From: CADEFX01 sp963840425
Lineage (GTDB): Bacteria; Pseudomonadota; Alphaproteobacteria; Rhizobiales; Hyphomicrobiaceae
DNA length: 64,000 nt
Assembly: GCA_963840425.1 (NCBI GenBank)
Contig: CAWIYZ010000033.1
Span: forward strand, 62,001-126,000
Reading direction: 5' to 3'
A program made the position numbers and the translations under genes. The notes beneath the pieces are model-generated. The model made no database searches, was not told the DNA's origin, and saw only the letters and a list, made by a program, of their open reading frames with translations. This document shows positions 43,819 to 53,329 of the stretch, piece by piece (position 1 is the first letter of the stretch; each line of letters begins with the position of its first letter).

Positions 43819-46512
43819 TTACGCCGCAGCGGCGAGGCCGCGCAGGACGTAGGGCAGGATCCCGCCGTGGCGCCAATAGCTCAGCTCGTCCTCAGTATCG
43901 ATCCGGCATAGCGTCGGCACATCGCGCGTGACGCCATCGTCGTAGGTTACGTTGATAACCACCTGTTGGCGCGGGCGCAGGGTGGGCAGGCCTCGGATCG
44001 TCACGGTCTCGTTACCCTTGAGCCCGATGTCCGCCCATGACAGGCCGCCCTCGAACACCAGCGGCAGCACGCCCATTCCGACCAGGTTGGAGCGATGGAT
44101 GCGCTCGAATGACTGCGCGATCACAGCGCGGATGCCGAGCAGACGCGTACCCTTTGCAGCCCAGTCGCGGCTCGAGCCGGTGCCGTACTCCTTGCCCGCG
44201 AACGCGACCAGCGGCACACCCTCGCCCTTGTAGCGCATGGCCGCGTCGTAGATCGACATCTCTTGGCCCGAAGGATAGTGGGTGGTGTTGCCGCCCTCCT
44301 TGCCGCCGAGCATCATGTTCTTGATGCGAATGTTGGCGAAGGTACCTCGCATCATGACTTCGTGATTGCCGCGCCGCGACCCGTAGGAGTTGAAATCGTT
44401 CGGTCGTACCTGGCGCTCGATGAGGTAGGTGCCGGCTGGCCCGTCTCTCTTGATCGATCCCGCCGGCGAGATATGGTCTGTCGTGATGGAATCGCCGAAC
44501 ATCCCGAGGATGCGCGCGTTCACGACATCCTCCACTGGAGCCGGCTCCATCTGGATATCGTCGAAGTATGGCGGGTTCTGAACGTAAGTGGACACGCTGT
44601 TCCAGCCGTAGGTGAGGCTGGCGCGCGCCTTGCCCATCTTCTGCCACTGCTCGTCGCCCTTGAACACGTCGCTATAGCGAGCAGCGAAGGTATCGGGCGT
44701 CACGCAGGCGCGGATGATGTCGGCGATCTCGCTCGACGACGGCCAGATGTCGCGCAGGAAGACGTCACGCCCGTCCTGATCCTTGCCCAGCGGCTCCTTG
44801 GTCAGATCGAGGTTCATGGTACCGGCAAGTGCGTAGCCCACCACCAGTGGCGGCGACGCCAGGTAGTTCGCCTTCACTTCCGCATGTACGCGACCCTCGA
44901 AATTGCGGTTGCCCGACAACACCGCCGCTGCCACCAGATCACCCTCGTGAATGGCCGCGGAAACCGGCTCCGGCAGCGGCCCCGAGTTGCCGATGCAGAC
45001 GGTGCAGCCGTAGCCGGTCAGATTGAAGCCGAGCGCATCGAGATCCTTCTGCAGCCCCGCGCGCGCCATATAGTCGGTCACCACTTGCGAGCCGGGCGCG
45101 AACGAGGTCTTCACCCATGGCTTCACTTTCAGGCCTTTGGCGTGCGCGTTGCGCGCAACCAAGCCAGCCGCCACCAGCACCGATGGGTTGGAGGTATTCG
45201 TGCACGAGGTTATGGCAGCGATGACCACGTCGCCATGGCCGATCTCATAGTCGGCTCCCTTCACCTTGATCTTCTTGCCGACGCTGGCGCCCTTGACGAT
45301 GTCCGGGACGACCTTGGCGAAGCCCGTCTTGGCGTCCTTGAGCGCCACGCGGTCCTGCGGCCGCTTCGGTCCCGCCAGGGACGGCTCGACAGTGGAGATG
45401 TCGAGCTCCAGCACGTCGGTATAGACCGGCTCCATGCCCGGCTCGCGCCACAGGCCCTGGGCCTTGGCATAGGCTTCCACCAACGCGACGCGATCCGCCT
45501 TGCGGCCCGTAGCCTTGAGATACTTGATCGTATCCACATCGACCGGAAAGAAACCGCAGGTCGCGCCGTACTCTGGCGCCATGTTGGCGATGGTCGCGCG
45601 GTCCTCCAGCGACAGGTGATCGAGACCGTCGCCGAAATACTCGACGAACTTCTCCACCACCCCGCGTTTTCGCAGAATCTGTGTGCAGGTGAGGACGAGA
45701 TCGGTCGCGGTGACACCTTCCTTGAGCTTGCCCTTGAAGCGGAAGCCGATCACCTCGGGGATGACCATGGCCACCGGCTGGCCGAGCATGGCCGCCTCGG
45801 CCTCGATGCCGCCCACGCCCCAGCCCAGCACGGAGAGGCCGTTGACCATGGTCGTATGGCTGTCCGTGCCAACGCATGTATCCGGGAACGCTTGCTCCAC
45901 CCGGCCCACCTTCTTGGTCCACACGGTTTGTGCGAGGTACTCGAGGTTGACCTGGTGGCAGATACCGGTGCCGGGTGGCACAACCTGGAAATTGTTGAAG
46001 GCGCTGCCGCCCCAGCGCAGGAACTCGTAGCGCTCCTTGTTGCGCTCGTACTCGAGCTCGACGTTCTTCTTGAAGGCGTCCGCCGTGCCGAAATAATCCA
46101 CCATCACGGAGTGATCGATGACGAGATCGACCGGCACCAGCGGGTTGATCTTCTGCGGCTCACCACCGATGGTCTTCATGGCATCGCGCATGGCCGCCAG
46201 GTCGACGATCGCCGGCACACCCGTGAAATCCTGCATCAGAACCCGAGCTGGGCGGTAGGCTATTTCGCGCTGCGAAGTCTTGGTCTTCAGCCATTCCGCC
46301 ATGGCGCGAATGTCGTCGGCTTTCACCGACCGGCCGTCCTCGAACCTGAGCAGATTTTCCAGCAGCACCTTGAGCGAGAGCGGCAGCTTGGAAATGCCGG
46401 GCAGACCATTCTTTTCCGCATCCGGCAGCGAAAAGTATTCGTAGGTTTTGCCGCCGACTTGCAGCGTCTTGCGGCATTTGAAGGTATCGATTGAAACTGG
46501 CGTCAGAGCCAT
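43819..46512 (-). CDS. acnA: Aconitate hydratase A
   Basis: TCA-cycle enzyme of 897 residues with a [4Fe-4S] cluster. Cluster ligands are visible in ITSCTNTSNPSVLV and GCTVCIGNSGPL; substrate-binding loops include DSHTTMVNGLSVLGWG and the C-terminal swivel domain has EYGTGSSRDWAAKG. It is of the AcnA/IRP1 type. GAGGAG lies 6-15 bases upstream of the ATG, with a small inverted repeat beyond it. Divergent from ccmA. Confidence 0.97.
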   Translation of the reverse strand: MALTPVSIDTFKCRKTLQVGGKTYEYFSLPDAEKNGLPGISKLPLSLKVLLENLLRFEDGRSVKADDIRAMAEWLKTKTSQREIAYRPARVLMQDFTGVPAIVDLAAMRDAMKTIGGEPQKINPLVPVDLVIDHSVMVDYFGTADAFKKNVELEYERNKERYEFLRWGGSAFNNFQVVPPGTGICHQVNLEYLAQTVWTKKVGRVEQAFPDTCVGTDSHTTMVNGLSVLGWGVGGIEAEAAMLGQPVAMVIPEVIGFRFKGKLKEGVTATDLVLTCTQILRKRGVVEKFVEYFGDGLDHLSLEDRATIANMAPEYGATCGFFPVDVDTIKYLKATGRKADRVALVEAYAKAQGLWREPGMEPVYTDVLELDISTVEPSLAGPKRPQDRVALKDAKTGFAKVVPDIVKGASVGKKIKVKGADYEIGHGDVVIAAITSCTNTSNPSVLVAAGLVARNAHAKGLKVKPWVKTSFAPGSQVVTDYMARAGLQKDLDALGFNLTGYGCTVCIGNSGPLPEPVSAAIHEGDLVAAAVLSGNRNFEGRVHAEVKANYLASPPLVVGYALAGTMNLDLTKEPLGKDQDGRDVFLRDIWPSSSEIADIIRACVTPDTFAARYSDVFKGDEQWQKMGKARASLTYGWNSVSTYVQNPPYFDDIQMEPAPVEDVVNARILGMFGDSITTDHISPAGSIKRDGPAGTYLIERQVRPNDFNSYGSRRGNHEVMMRGTFANIRIKNMMLGGKEGGNTTHYPSGQEMSIYDAAMRYKGEGVPLVAFAGKEYGTGSSRDWAAKGTRLLGIRAVIAQSFERIHRSNLVGMGVLPLVFEGGLSWADIGLKGNETVTIRGLPTLRPRQQVVINVTYDDGVTRDVPTLCRIDTEDELSYWRHGGILPYVLRGLAAAA

Positions 46513-46534
46513 GGCCTGCGGTCTCCTCGAGCAG

Positions 46535-46551
46535 CGTCACGCAACGTGACG
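46535..46551 (-). promoter_or_regulatory. 7-bp inverted repeat in the acnA leader
   Basis: CGTCACG-TTG-CGTGACG is a perfect 7-bp palindrome with a three-base centre, placed just upstream of the acnA Shine-Dalgarno. It could be an operator or an mRNA hairpin. It does not match the iron-control elements (RirA, Irr) I know from this group. Confidence 0.35.
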
Positions 46552-46711
46552 GAAATGGGCAGCCCTCGGGGTCGCTTGAAGCACCGGCTCGAGCGCGCGC
46601 AGCGCTGGCCTCGGGGCAGGAATTCGCCTTATAAGGCGTACTGGCAGGCACGGCTAGAGCTAGGCGTCGCTCGCAGGCATGCGTGCCGGTGGTAGCTAAC
46701 CGAAATCTTTC

Positions 46712-47348
46712 ATGCAGATGCAGCTCGTCGCGCAAGACCTGGCCGTAAGGCGCGGCGAGCGAACGGTCTTTGCCGGACTTTCATTCGCTGTGCCACCCGG
46801 CGAGGCCCTGATTTCTGACAGGTCCGAATGGTGCGGGGAAAACCACGCTCATCCGCACCATCGCGGGCTTTCTTCGTCCCGCCGCCGGCAAGCTCGAGCT
46901 GCAAGCTGGAGATCCTGATCGCAGCATCGGCGAGCAGTGTCACTACGTTGGACATCGCAACGCCCTGAAGACCAACCTGACGGTGCTGGAGAACGTCGCC
47001 TTCTGGCAACGATATCTGTCGCAGGACCATTCGGACCTGCTGCCCGGCCAGGCGGGTGCCGCCCTCGACACCTTTGGCCTTCTCGAGCTCAGTCATATTC
47101 CGGCCGGCTATCTGTCCGACGGCCAGCAGCGTCGCCTTTGTCTCGCCCGCCTACAGCTGACACGCCGTCCGGTGTGGTTGCTCGATGAGCCAACCGCCGC
47201 GCTCGATGCCGCTTCTCAAGGTGTTCTCGAAGCTGTCATCGACAGGCACTTGCGCACTGGGGGCCTTGCGGTGGTCGCCACACATCAGCCGATCGACCTC
47301 TCGCCCCAGCGCGAGCTGAGCCTCGGCGCCGGCGCGGAGGACGCATGA
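46712..47348 (+). CDS. ccmA: Heme exporter ATPase CcmA (single-base frameshift in the Walker A region)
   Basis: ATPase of the CcmAB complex in System I cytochrome c maturation. The N-terminal 33 residues (VAQDLAVRRGERTVFAGLSF) read in one frame to 46811; from there the homologous sequence (LTGPNGAGKTTLIRTIAGFL) continues one base further on, through LTVLENVAFWQRYL, the signature LSDGQQRRLCLARLQL, Walker B WLLDEPTAALD and the end at 47348. One extra T in ATTTCTG (46812-46814) accounts for it. As written the reading frame stops at 46918 without a P-loop. The downstream part overlaps ccmB by four bases. With the base removed the product is about 211 residues, the family norm. Confidence 0.88.
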
Positions 47349-48013
47349 AGCCGTTTCTGGCCCTCCTGCGTCGCGATCTCGAGCTCGCAGTGCGCGAGGG
47401 CAGCGCAGTAGGAGCTGCCCTCGGATTTTTTCTGATCGTCGTCGCGGTCATGCCGCTTGGCCTCGGACCTGACCTCAACTTGCTGTCGCGCATCGCGCCC
47501 GGCGTTCTATGGATCGCCTTGATGCTGGCTGCCCTGCTCTCGGTTGGCCGCATCTTCGAGGTCGACGCCGAAGATGGCTCGCTCGAGGTCCTGGCCACCG
47601 GGTCGCTGCCGCTGGAGATCGTCGCCGTAGCGAAGAGCTTGGCCCACTGGTTGACCACCGCGCTCCCGTTGACTTTACTGACGCCGGCGCTCGGCTTACT
47701 GCTCAACCTGGACATCGGCGCCTATCCGATGCTGCTGGCCTCCCTCATCGTCGGCACCCCGGCCGTGAGTTTCCTTGGCGCAACGTGCGCGGCCTTGACC
47801 TTAAAAAGCCACCGCGGCGGACTGCTGCTGGCACTGCTGGCGCTGCCGCTCTACATCCCGACACTGATCTTCGGCATCTCCACCATCAACGCCGCGCTCA
47901 CGGCGCCGGCCGCACTCGGGGCTTCGTTCCTGCTCCTGCTGGCGATCTCTCTGGTCTCCATCGTCATCGCGCCGGTGGCAACCGCGGCGGTCCTGCGCCT
48001 GCAGCTCCAGTAG
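47345..48013 (+). CDS. ccmB: Heme exporter permease CcmB
   Basis: 222-residue inner-membrane protein with six hydrophobic helices, the permease partner of CcmA. AGLSFLALLRRDLELAVREG-type start (MKPFLALLRRDLELA), IAPGVLWIALMLAALLSVGR and DAEDGSLEVLATGSLPLEIV are family landmarks. It starts within the ccmA stop (ATGA). Confidence 0.93.
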   Translation: MKPFLALLRRDLELAVREGSAVGAALGFFLIVVAVMPLGLGPDLNLLSRIAPGVLWIALMLAALLSVGRIFEVDAEDGSLEVLATGSLPLEIVAVAKSLAHWLTTALPLTLLTPALGLLLNLDIGAYPMLLASLIVGTPAVSFLGATCAALTLKSHRGGLLLALLALPLYIPTLIFGISTINAALTAPAALGASFLLLLAISLVSIVIAPVATAAVLRLQLQ

Positions 48014-48074
48014 AGCCACAGTAGAGCCACGACCAGCAGTCAATTTGCACTTCGTGTTCGCTCGGCCTAGATCA

Positions 48075-48833
48075 ATGCTCATGCAGTCCATAACCCAGAG
48101 GCTCGCCAACCCGACCCGGTTCATGCAGCTCTCGGGCGCCCTGTTGCCGTTGCTTTGGGTGCTCGCGGGGCTGCTGCTCGTAGCTGGCATCTATCTGGCG
48201 GCGGCCGCGCCGCCCGACTACCAGCATGGCCACACCGTCAAGATCATGTTCGTGCACGTCCCCTCGGCCTGGATTGCGATGTTGACTTACGCCGTCGTTG
48301 CTGTGTCCAGCTTCGGGCTGCTCGTGTTCCGCCACCCGCTGGCCGACGTCTCGGCCAAGGCCGCCGCCCCGATCGGGGCAACATTCACGCTCCTGGCGCT
48401 CGTCACCGGATCGCTGTGGGGCAAGCCCGGCTGGGGCACCTATTGGGTGTGGGACGCACGCCTTACTTCCGTGCTGGTCCTGTTCTTCCTCTACCTCGGG
48501 CTCATCGCGCTCCGATCGTCCATTGAAGACGAATCTTTGGCGGGCAAGCTGACCGCCGTGCTCGCGCTCATGGGCACCATCATGCTGCCGATCATCAAAT
48601 ACTCAGTCGAATGGTGGTCGACGCTACATCAACCATCCACCGGCTTCGGGTCGAGCGTCGATCCGTCGCTGCGCTGGCCATTGCTCGTTATGGTCGCAGC
48701 GCTATCCACGCTGTTCCTCGCCATGCACATGAAGGGTATGCGCAACGAGGTTCTGCGGCGAAGGGTGAAGGCCCTGATGTTGACAGAGGTCGAGCGTGCG
48801 TCCTCGCCCGCGCGCCGGCAACCCACAGAGTAG
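48075..48833 (+). CDS. ccmC: Heme ABC-type protein CcmC
   Basis: Handles heme and loads it onto CcmE. About 252 residues with six helices, the WWD-type heme domain WGKPGWGTYWVWDARLTS and flanking His ligands in FVHVPSAWIAM and EWWSTLHQPS. I use ATG 48075; ATG 48081 and a TTG at 48045 are alternatives. Confidence 0.93.
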   Translation: MLMQSITQRLANPTRFMQLSGALLPLLWVLAGLLLVAGIYLAAAAPPDYQHGHTVKIMFVHVPSAWIAMLTYAVVAVSSFGLLVFRHPLADVSAKAAAPIGATFTLLALVTGSLWGKPGWGTYWVWDARLTSVLVLFFLYLGLIALRSSIEDESLAGKLTAVLALMGTIMLPIIKYSVEWWSTLHQPSTGFGSSVDPSLRWPLLVMVAALSTLFLAMHMKGMRNEVLRRRVKALMLTEVERASSPARRQPTE

Positions 48834-48837
48834 CGCC

Positions 48838-49008
48838 ATGGATCTGGGACCCAACGCCGTGTTCGTGTGGGCTGCATACGGGACTGTTGCCGCCGTGCTT
48901 GCGGCCCTGCTGCTGTGGCTCCACGTCGATGGCAACCGCCAGCAGCGCAAGCTCGATCGCCTCGACGCAGAGGGCGTGCGGCGGCGCTCGACCCGTCACA
49001 GCAATTGA
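48838..49008 (+). CDS. ccmD: CcmD, small heme exporter subunit
   Basis: 56 residues: one transmembrane helix (VWAAYGTVAAVLAALLLWL) followed by a basic, cytoplasmic tail (RQQRKLDRLDAEG). CcmD helps release holo-CcmE from CcmABC. Four bases after ccmC and ten before ccmG; the position and topology identify it more than its sequence. Confidence 0.85.
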   Translation: MDLGPNAVFVWAAYGTVAAVLAALLLWLHVDGNRQQRKLDRLDAEGVRRRSTRHSN

Positions 49009-49018
49009 CGGCGCAAGC

Positions 49019-49813
49019 ATGCAGAAAAGCAGCCAGGCATCACCGACCTCCATCGCCGCAGCACAACAAACCAGCCGACGTGGACTGCTGCTGGCGCCGG
49101 TCGTCATCTTTGTCGGCCTCGTGTCGATGTTCGCTTTCGCCCTGCACAAGGGCGATCCTTCCAAACTGCCGTCCGCTCTTGTCGGTCGGGCCGCGCCGCC
49201 GCTCGCATTGGCTCCGCTCGAGGGATTGGTCGGCGACGGCGGGCAGCCGGTGCCGGGCATCGAGGCAAACGCATTCAAGACCGGCGGCGTATCGGTCGTG
49301 AATTTCTGGGCGTCCTGGTGCGTTCCCTGCGTCCAGGAGCATCCCCTGCTGGTCCGCCTCGCCGAACGCGCCGACGTAACTTTGTACGGCGTCAACCACA
49401 AGGATCAGGCTGTCAATGCGCGCCGCTTTCTCGGGCGCTACGGCAATCCCTTCAAGGCTGTCGGAGTCGACGCCAACGGACGGGCGGCCGTCGACTGGGG
49501 CGTCTACGGCATGCCCGAGACCTTCATTGTCGATGGCCGGGGCATCATCGTCTACAAGCATGTCGGCCAGCTTACGCCCGCCGCGCTCGAGGGGAATATC
49601 ATTCCCGCCATCCGGCGCCGCCGCCAAAGGCCAATGAGGTCCGGCAGGATTGCGCCGGTCAGGCCATCCCCACGTGCTGCTGCCCTTGCGCCTCACCCGG
49701 CGCGAACCGCAGCACCAGATAGCCCATCACCGCTGAGACGAGCGAGCCTGCCAGTACGCCCACGCGCAGCGGGGCGGCATAGGCCGGATCGGGAAATGCC
49801 AGCATGCCGATGA
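49019..49813 (+). CDS. ccmG: Thiol:disulfide interchange protein CcmG/DsbE (3' end probably frameshifted)
   Basis: Membrane-anchored periplasmic thioredoxin that reduces apocytochrome c. It has one N-terminal helix (LLLAPVVIFVGLVSMFAFAL), the active site FWASWCVPCVQEHP and the cis-Pro loop YGMPETFIVDG. Homology ends near HVGQLTPAALEGNIIPAIR at about 49615. Beyond that the frame runs on through an Arg/Pro-rich tail, antisense to nhaA, to 49813 (264 residues, about 60 too long). In the next frame the sequence would read AAAKGQ and stop at 49637, just before the nhaA stop. One extra C near 49613-49616 is therefore likely. Confidence 0.85.
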   Translation: MQKSSQASPTSIAAAQQTSRRGLLLAPVVIFVGLVSMFAFALHKGDPSKLPSALVGRAAPPLALAPLEGLVGDGGQPVPGIEANAFKTGGVSVVNFWASWCVPCVQEHPLLVRLAERADVTLYGVNHKDQAVNARRFLGRYGNPFKAVGVDANGRAAVDWGVYGMPETFIVDGRGIIVYKHVGQLTPAALEGNIIPAIRRRRQRPMRSGRIAPVRPSPRAAALAPHPARTAAPDSPSPLRRASLPVRPRAAGRHRPDREMPACR

Positions 49814-50876
49814 AGAGGCTCATCGTGAAGCCGATACCACCCAGCATCGCCACCCCGAGCATCTGCTCCCCGCTGACGCCAGCAGGCTTTGTTGCATAAC
49901 CCCAGTGCACCGCTGCCCACGCCGCCCCGAAAATTCCAACCGTCTTACCGACAATGAGGCCGAGCGCAATCCCGAGCGGTGCTGGGCTGAAGAGGTGTCC
50001 CCACGACAGGTCCGCCAGCGACACGCCCGCATTGGCAAACGCGAACAGCGGCATAACGCCGAACAGCACCCACGGCTCGATGTTGTGCTCCAGACGCTCG
50101 AGCGGCGACCCCTCTTCACCCTCGACATAAAATGGCACTGCCAGCGCCACCACGACGCCCGCCAGCGTCGCGTGCACACCAGATTTGAGGACACATACCC
50201 AGATAAAGATGCCCGTCAGCACATACGGCGCAACCCGCGAGATGCTCAGCGCATTGAGCGCTGCGAGCACGCAAATGCCAATCGCAGCCAAACCGAGCGA
50301 CAGGAGCGACAGCTCGCTCGTGTAGAACAGCGCGATAATGATGATGGCGCCCAGATCATCGATAATAGCCAGCGCTAGCAGAAACACCTTGAGCGCGGGT
50401 GGCGCACGGCGCCCCAGCAGCGCCAGCACGCCCATGGCAAAGGCGATATCCGTCGCGGTCGGAATCGCCCAACCTTTCAGAGCGGCTGGATTGGCTATAT
50501 TGATCAGCACGTAGATCAAGGCCGGCAGAACCATGCCCCCGAGCGCCGCGATCGCCGGCAGCGCGGCCTGCTGGCGCGTCGACAGCTCGCCCACGAGCAG
50601 CTCGCGCTTGATCTCGAGACCGACGAGAAAGAAGAATACTGACATCAGCCCATCGTTGATCCAGAGCAGAAGCGGCTTGTCCAGGTTGAAATCGCCGAGC
50701 CGCAGTCCGAGCTGCGTCTGCAGCAGCGCCTCCGATGTCCAGGCAAAGCGCGAGTTGTCGAGGATCAGGGCCAGCGCCGCTGCAGCCATCAACACGATAC
50801 CGCCGGCCGCTTGATGCTTGAAAAGCTGCGCTACGCCACGCAGGCGATCGCCGAGATTGGGACCGCCGGTCCGCAT
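49659..50876 (-). CDS. nhaA: Na+/H+ antiporter NhaA
   Basis: Inner-membrane antiporter for Na+ and pH homeostasis, 405 residues, about twelve helices. The key Asp residues are visible in AIPTATDIAFAMGVL and LALAIIDDLGAIIII (the Asp pair that binds Na+). I start at ATG 50876, which has AGGAG eight bases upstream; ATG 50915 and 51059 are in frame but poorer. Divergent from the AAA+ gene. Confidence 0.94.
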   Translation of the reverse strand: MRTGGPNLGDRLRGVAQLFKHQAAGGIVLMAAAALALILDNSRFAWTSEALLQTQLGLRLGDFNLDKPLLLWINDGLMSVFFFLVGLEIKRELLVGELSTRQQAALPAIAALGGMVLPALIYVLINIANPAALKGWAIPTATDIAFAMGVLALLGRRAPPALKVFLLALAIIDDLGAIIIIALFYTSELSLLSLGLAAIGICVLAALNALSISRVAPYVLTGIFIWVCVLKSGVHATLAGVVVALAVPFYVEGEEGSPLERLEHNIEPWVLFGVMPLFAFANAGVSLADLSWGHLFSPAPLGIALGLIVGKTVGIFGAAWAAVHWGYATKPAGVSGEQMLGVAMLGGIGFTMSLFIGMLAFPDPAYAAPLRVGVLAGSLVSAVMGYLVLRFAPGEAQGQQHVGMA

Positions 50877-51048
50877 CGTCTGGGCTCCTGTGTCGTTGGG
50901 CTCGATGTGTGCCATTCTAGGATCCAACACCTCCCGTTGCGCAAGTTTCGGCCCCATGCATAACGTGATGCTGACATGCGTGCAGCCGATCCTGCTTGCG
51001 ATCCTTCCCTTCGTCTTTAAGCTTGCGCCGGGAAAGCAGGGCAACAAT

Positions 51049-53092
51049 ATGTCGGTCACCGATATCGAGCGTGGGCTCGTCGCGCGCTACTTGGCCCGCG
51101 TGCTCGGTCGCACCGATGTCACAGTCCGCGCCGCCCGCGCTCTGCTGCTGTGGCTGAACGAGCGCGCCGACACTCTCAACCTGCCGATTCCAGCTCCGGT
51201 CATCGAGGTGATCGGCGGCTATATGACGTTCAAGCCGGCCGAATTCGAGAAGGCGTGGGTCGCCCGTCGCGCAGCCTTCGTGGCTTCGCTCGACCGCGCC
51301 GCCACGGAGATCTCCACGGCCCGAGCCGCTGGCGACCAATGCCGAGCGTCTCGTGGAGGCACTGGACCTACCGCCGGCGGCCTGGAAGGTGCTGGGGCTG
51401 CTTGCCTGCGCCAACCGCTTCGAGCAAATCTCCTACCTCGCCAACGTCGCTATCGATGCGCTGGGGCCGATGACCCGGGCCATCGCCCTTCTCGTCGATG
51501 AGCCGCCGCGCGCCGTCGACGTTCTCCTGTCGCCCATGGGCGAGCTGGCAGCCTCCGGTCTTCTGCAGGTGCGCGAGAACAATCAATATCTTAGCGGCAA
51601 CGAAGCGCGTTACTCGATCCCCTGGCGCGTCAATTACTGCCTAGATCGCGCCTACGCCGACTTTGCCGAAATGCGCAACACGCTGTTGGGGGAGCCGCTC
51701 AAATCTCCCGTCGGTTACGCCGACTACGATCACGTCACCGCCGACCGCGACTTGATAACCGGTGTTCTCAAGGGCGCCCTCGACGAAGGTGCGCCCGGGG
51801 TCAACATCCTGCTTTATGGCCCGCCCGGCTCCGGCAAGACCGAGTTGGCCAAGGTCGCCGCCGAGGCGGCCGGCGGCTCGCTGTTTGCGACCGGCGAGGA
51901 CATGCGCGGCGAGTACGACCGCTCCGAACGCCTCGCCGATCTGGTGTTCTCGCAGCGGCTGCTCGGCGGTCAGCGCCGCACCGCCCTGCTGTTCGACGAG
52001 ATGGAGGATGTGGCTGTTCAGCTCATCCAGCGCGGCGGCTCCAAGGTCTATCTCAACCGTCTGCTCGAGACCAATGCCATCCCCATCATCTGGACCTCCA
52101 ACGAGCTGTCCTCCATCGATCCCGCTCTGCTGCGGCGCATGACGCTCGCCGTCGAGTTGCGCCGCCCGCCTGCCTCCCAGCGCAAGCGCATCCTGGCGCG
52201 TCTGGCCGATCGCGTCGGCCTCGCCCTCACCGATGCCGAGGTCGAAAATCTCGCCCGCCGCCTCGACACCACGCCCGCCATCCTGGAGAACGCCCTGCGT
52301 GCGGCGCGGCTCTCCGGTGGCGGCGCCGAAGCCATCGAACGCGCCGCGCTCGGCATCGTGCGCGCGGTTTCCGGCGTCATCGCCCGCCGTCCCGGCACAA
52401 TTCCCGACTTCGATCCGCTGCTGTCGACGGCAAGTCAGGACCTGGGCGCGCTTGTCGACAAGCTGGTCAGCGGCCGCGCCAAGGCCTTTTCCATCTGCCT
52501 TTCCGGGCCGCCCGGCACGGGCAAGTCCGCCTATGTGCGCTTTCTCGCGCGGCGCCTCGGCTTGGAGCTCATCCAGAAGCGCGCTTCCGACATTCTCGGG
52601 CCCTATCTCGGTCAGACCGAGCGCAGCATCGCCGCCGCCTTCGAGGAAGCCGTCGAGGCCAATGCATTCCTCGTCTTCGACGAGGCCGACAGCCTCCTGC
52701 TCGATCGCCGCGACGCCACGCGCTCGTGGGAGATCACGCAGGTCAACGAGATGCTGACCTGGATGGAGGACCACCCGCTGCCCGTCTGTTTCACCACCAA
52801 CTTCATGGAGCGCGTCGACACTGCCTCGCTGCGCCGCTTCACATTTCACGTCGTCATGGCCTATCTCGACAAGCCAGGCCTACGCCGCGCCTGGCAGGTT
52901 TTCTTCACAGCCGACCGCGTGCCGGCCGAGGCCCTCGCTTTCGCCAATCTCACACCGGGCGACTTCGTCAAGGTGCGTAAACAGGCCGAGGTCCTTGGCG
53001 TTCTCGACCAGCCGGCGCGCCTCGCCGAAATGCTGGGCGAGACCAGCCGTGCCAAACCCGACGCAGGTGGTTCGCTTGGCTTCATGACGTGA
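51049..53092 (+). CDS. Tandem AAA+ ATPase of unknown role (single-base frameshift near residue 92)
   Basis: Two AAA+ modules in one polypeptide of about 680 residues once a frameshift is removed. Residues 1-92 (ERGLVARYLARVLGRTDVTV) read from ATG 51049; one extra C at 51320-51322 then shifts the frame, and the homologous sequence (EPLATNAERLVEALDLPP) continues to 53092. The helical N-terminal part (about 1-225) is not one I recognise. D1 has GPPGSGKT (about 256), LLFDEMED (about 313), sensor WTSNE and LLRRM. D2 has GPPGTGKS (about 485), LVFDEADS (about 540), FTTNFM and SLRRF. Both modules therefore look catalytically competent. No partner gene is adjacent. The layout is CDC48/ClpA-like but I see no ClpP loop. 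Confidence 0.75.
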
Positions 53093-53329
53093 CACATGCT
53101 CCAACCGATAGCAGACAGCCGCCGCGCCAAGCGCTCCTGCGCACGTATCTAGCTGCGGTGGACCGGCCGGTTGCCCCAACTTCATTCGGCGGCGCGCGCG
53201 TGTTGAACTCGAATTGATAGAAAAGAACTTCCTCGACCCGCAACCGACGTTGCGCTTTCATGCCACGCGTGACTTACACTAGTCTCGTCGGTGTTGACCC
53301 GTGGCGCCAAAATTACTGAGGAGCTGAGT

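Noticed and set aside
44263..46494. A 743-codon plus-strand frame opposite acnA, and similar long frames opposite nusA (9225-11165), infB (7492-9009) and pnp (2680-3855).
   Set aside because: They are exact antisense to strongly conserved genes, and their translations are rich in Arg, His and Leu without any family motif. In high-GC DNA codon bias keeps the opposite frame open.
53093..53329. A promoter for the enoyl-CoA hydratase in the 237-base spacer (TTGCGC and TACACT).
   Set aside because: The spacing is 19 bases and the -35 is poor, so the match is no better than chance.
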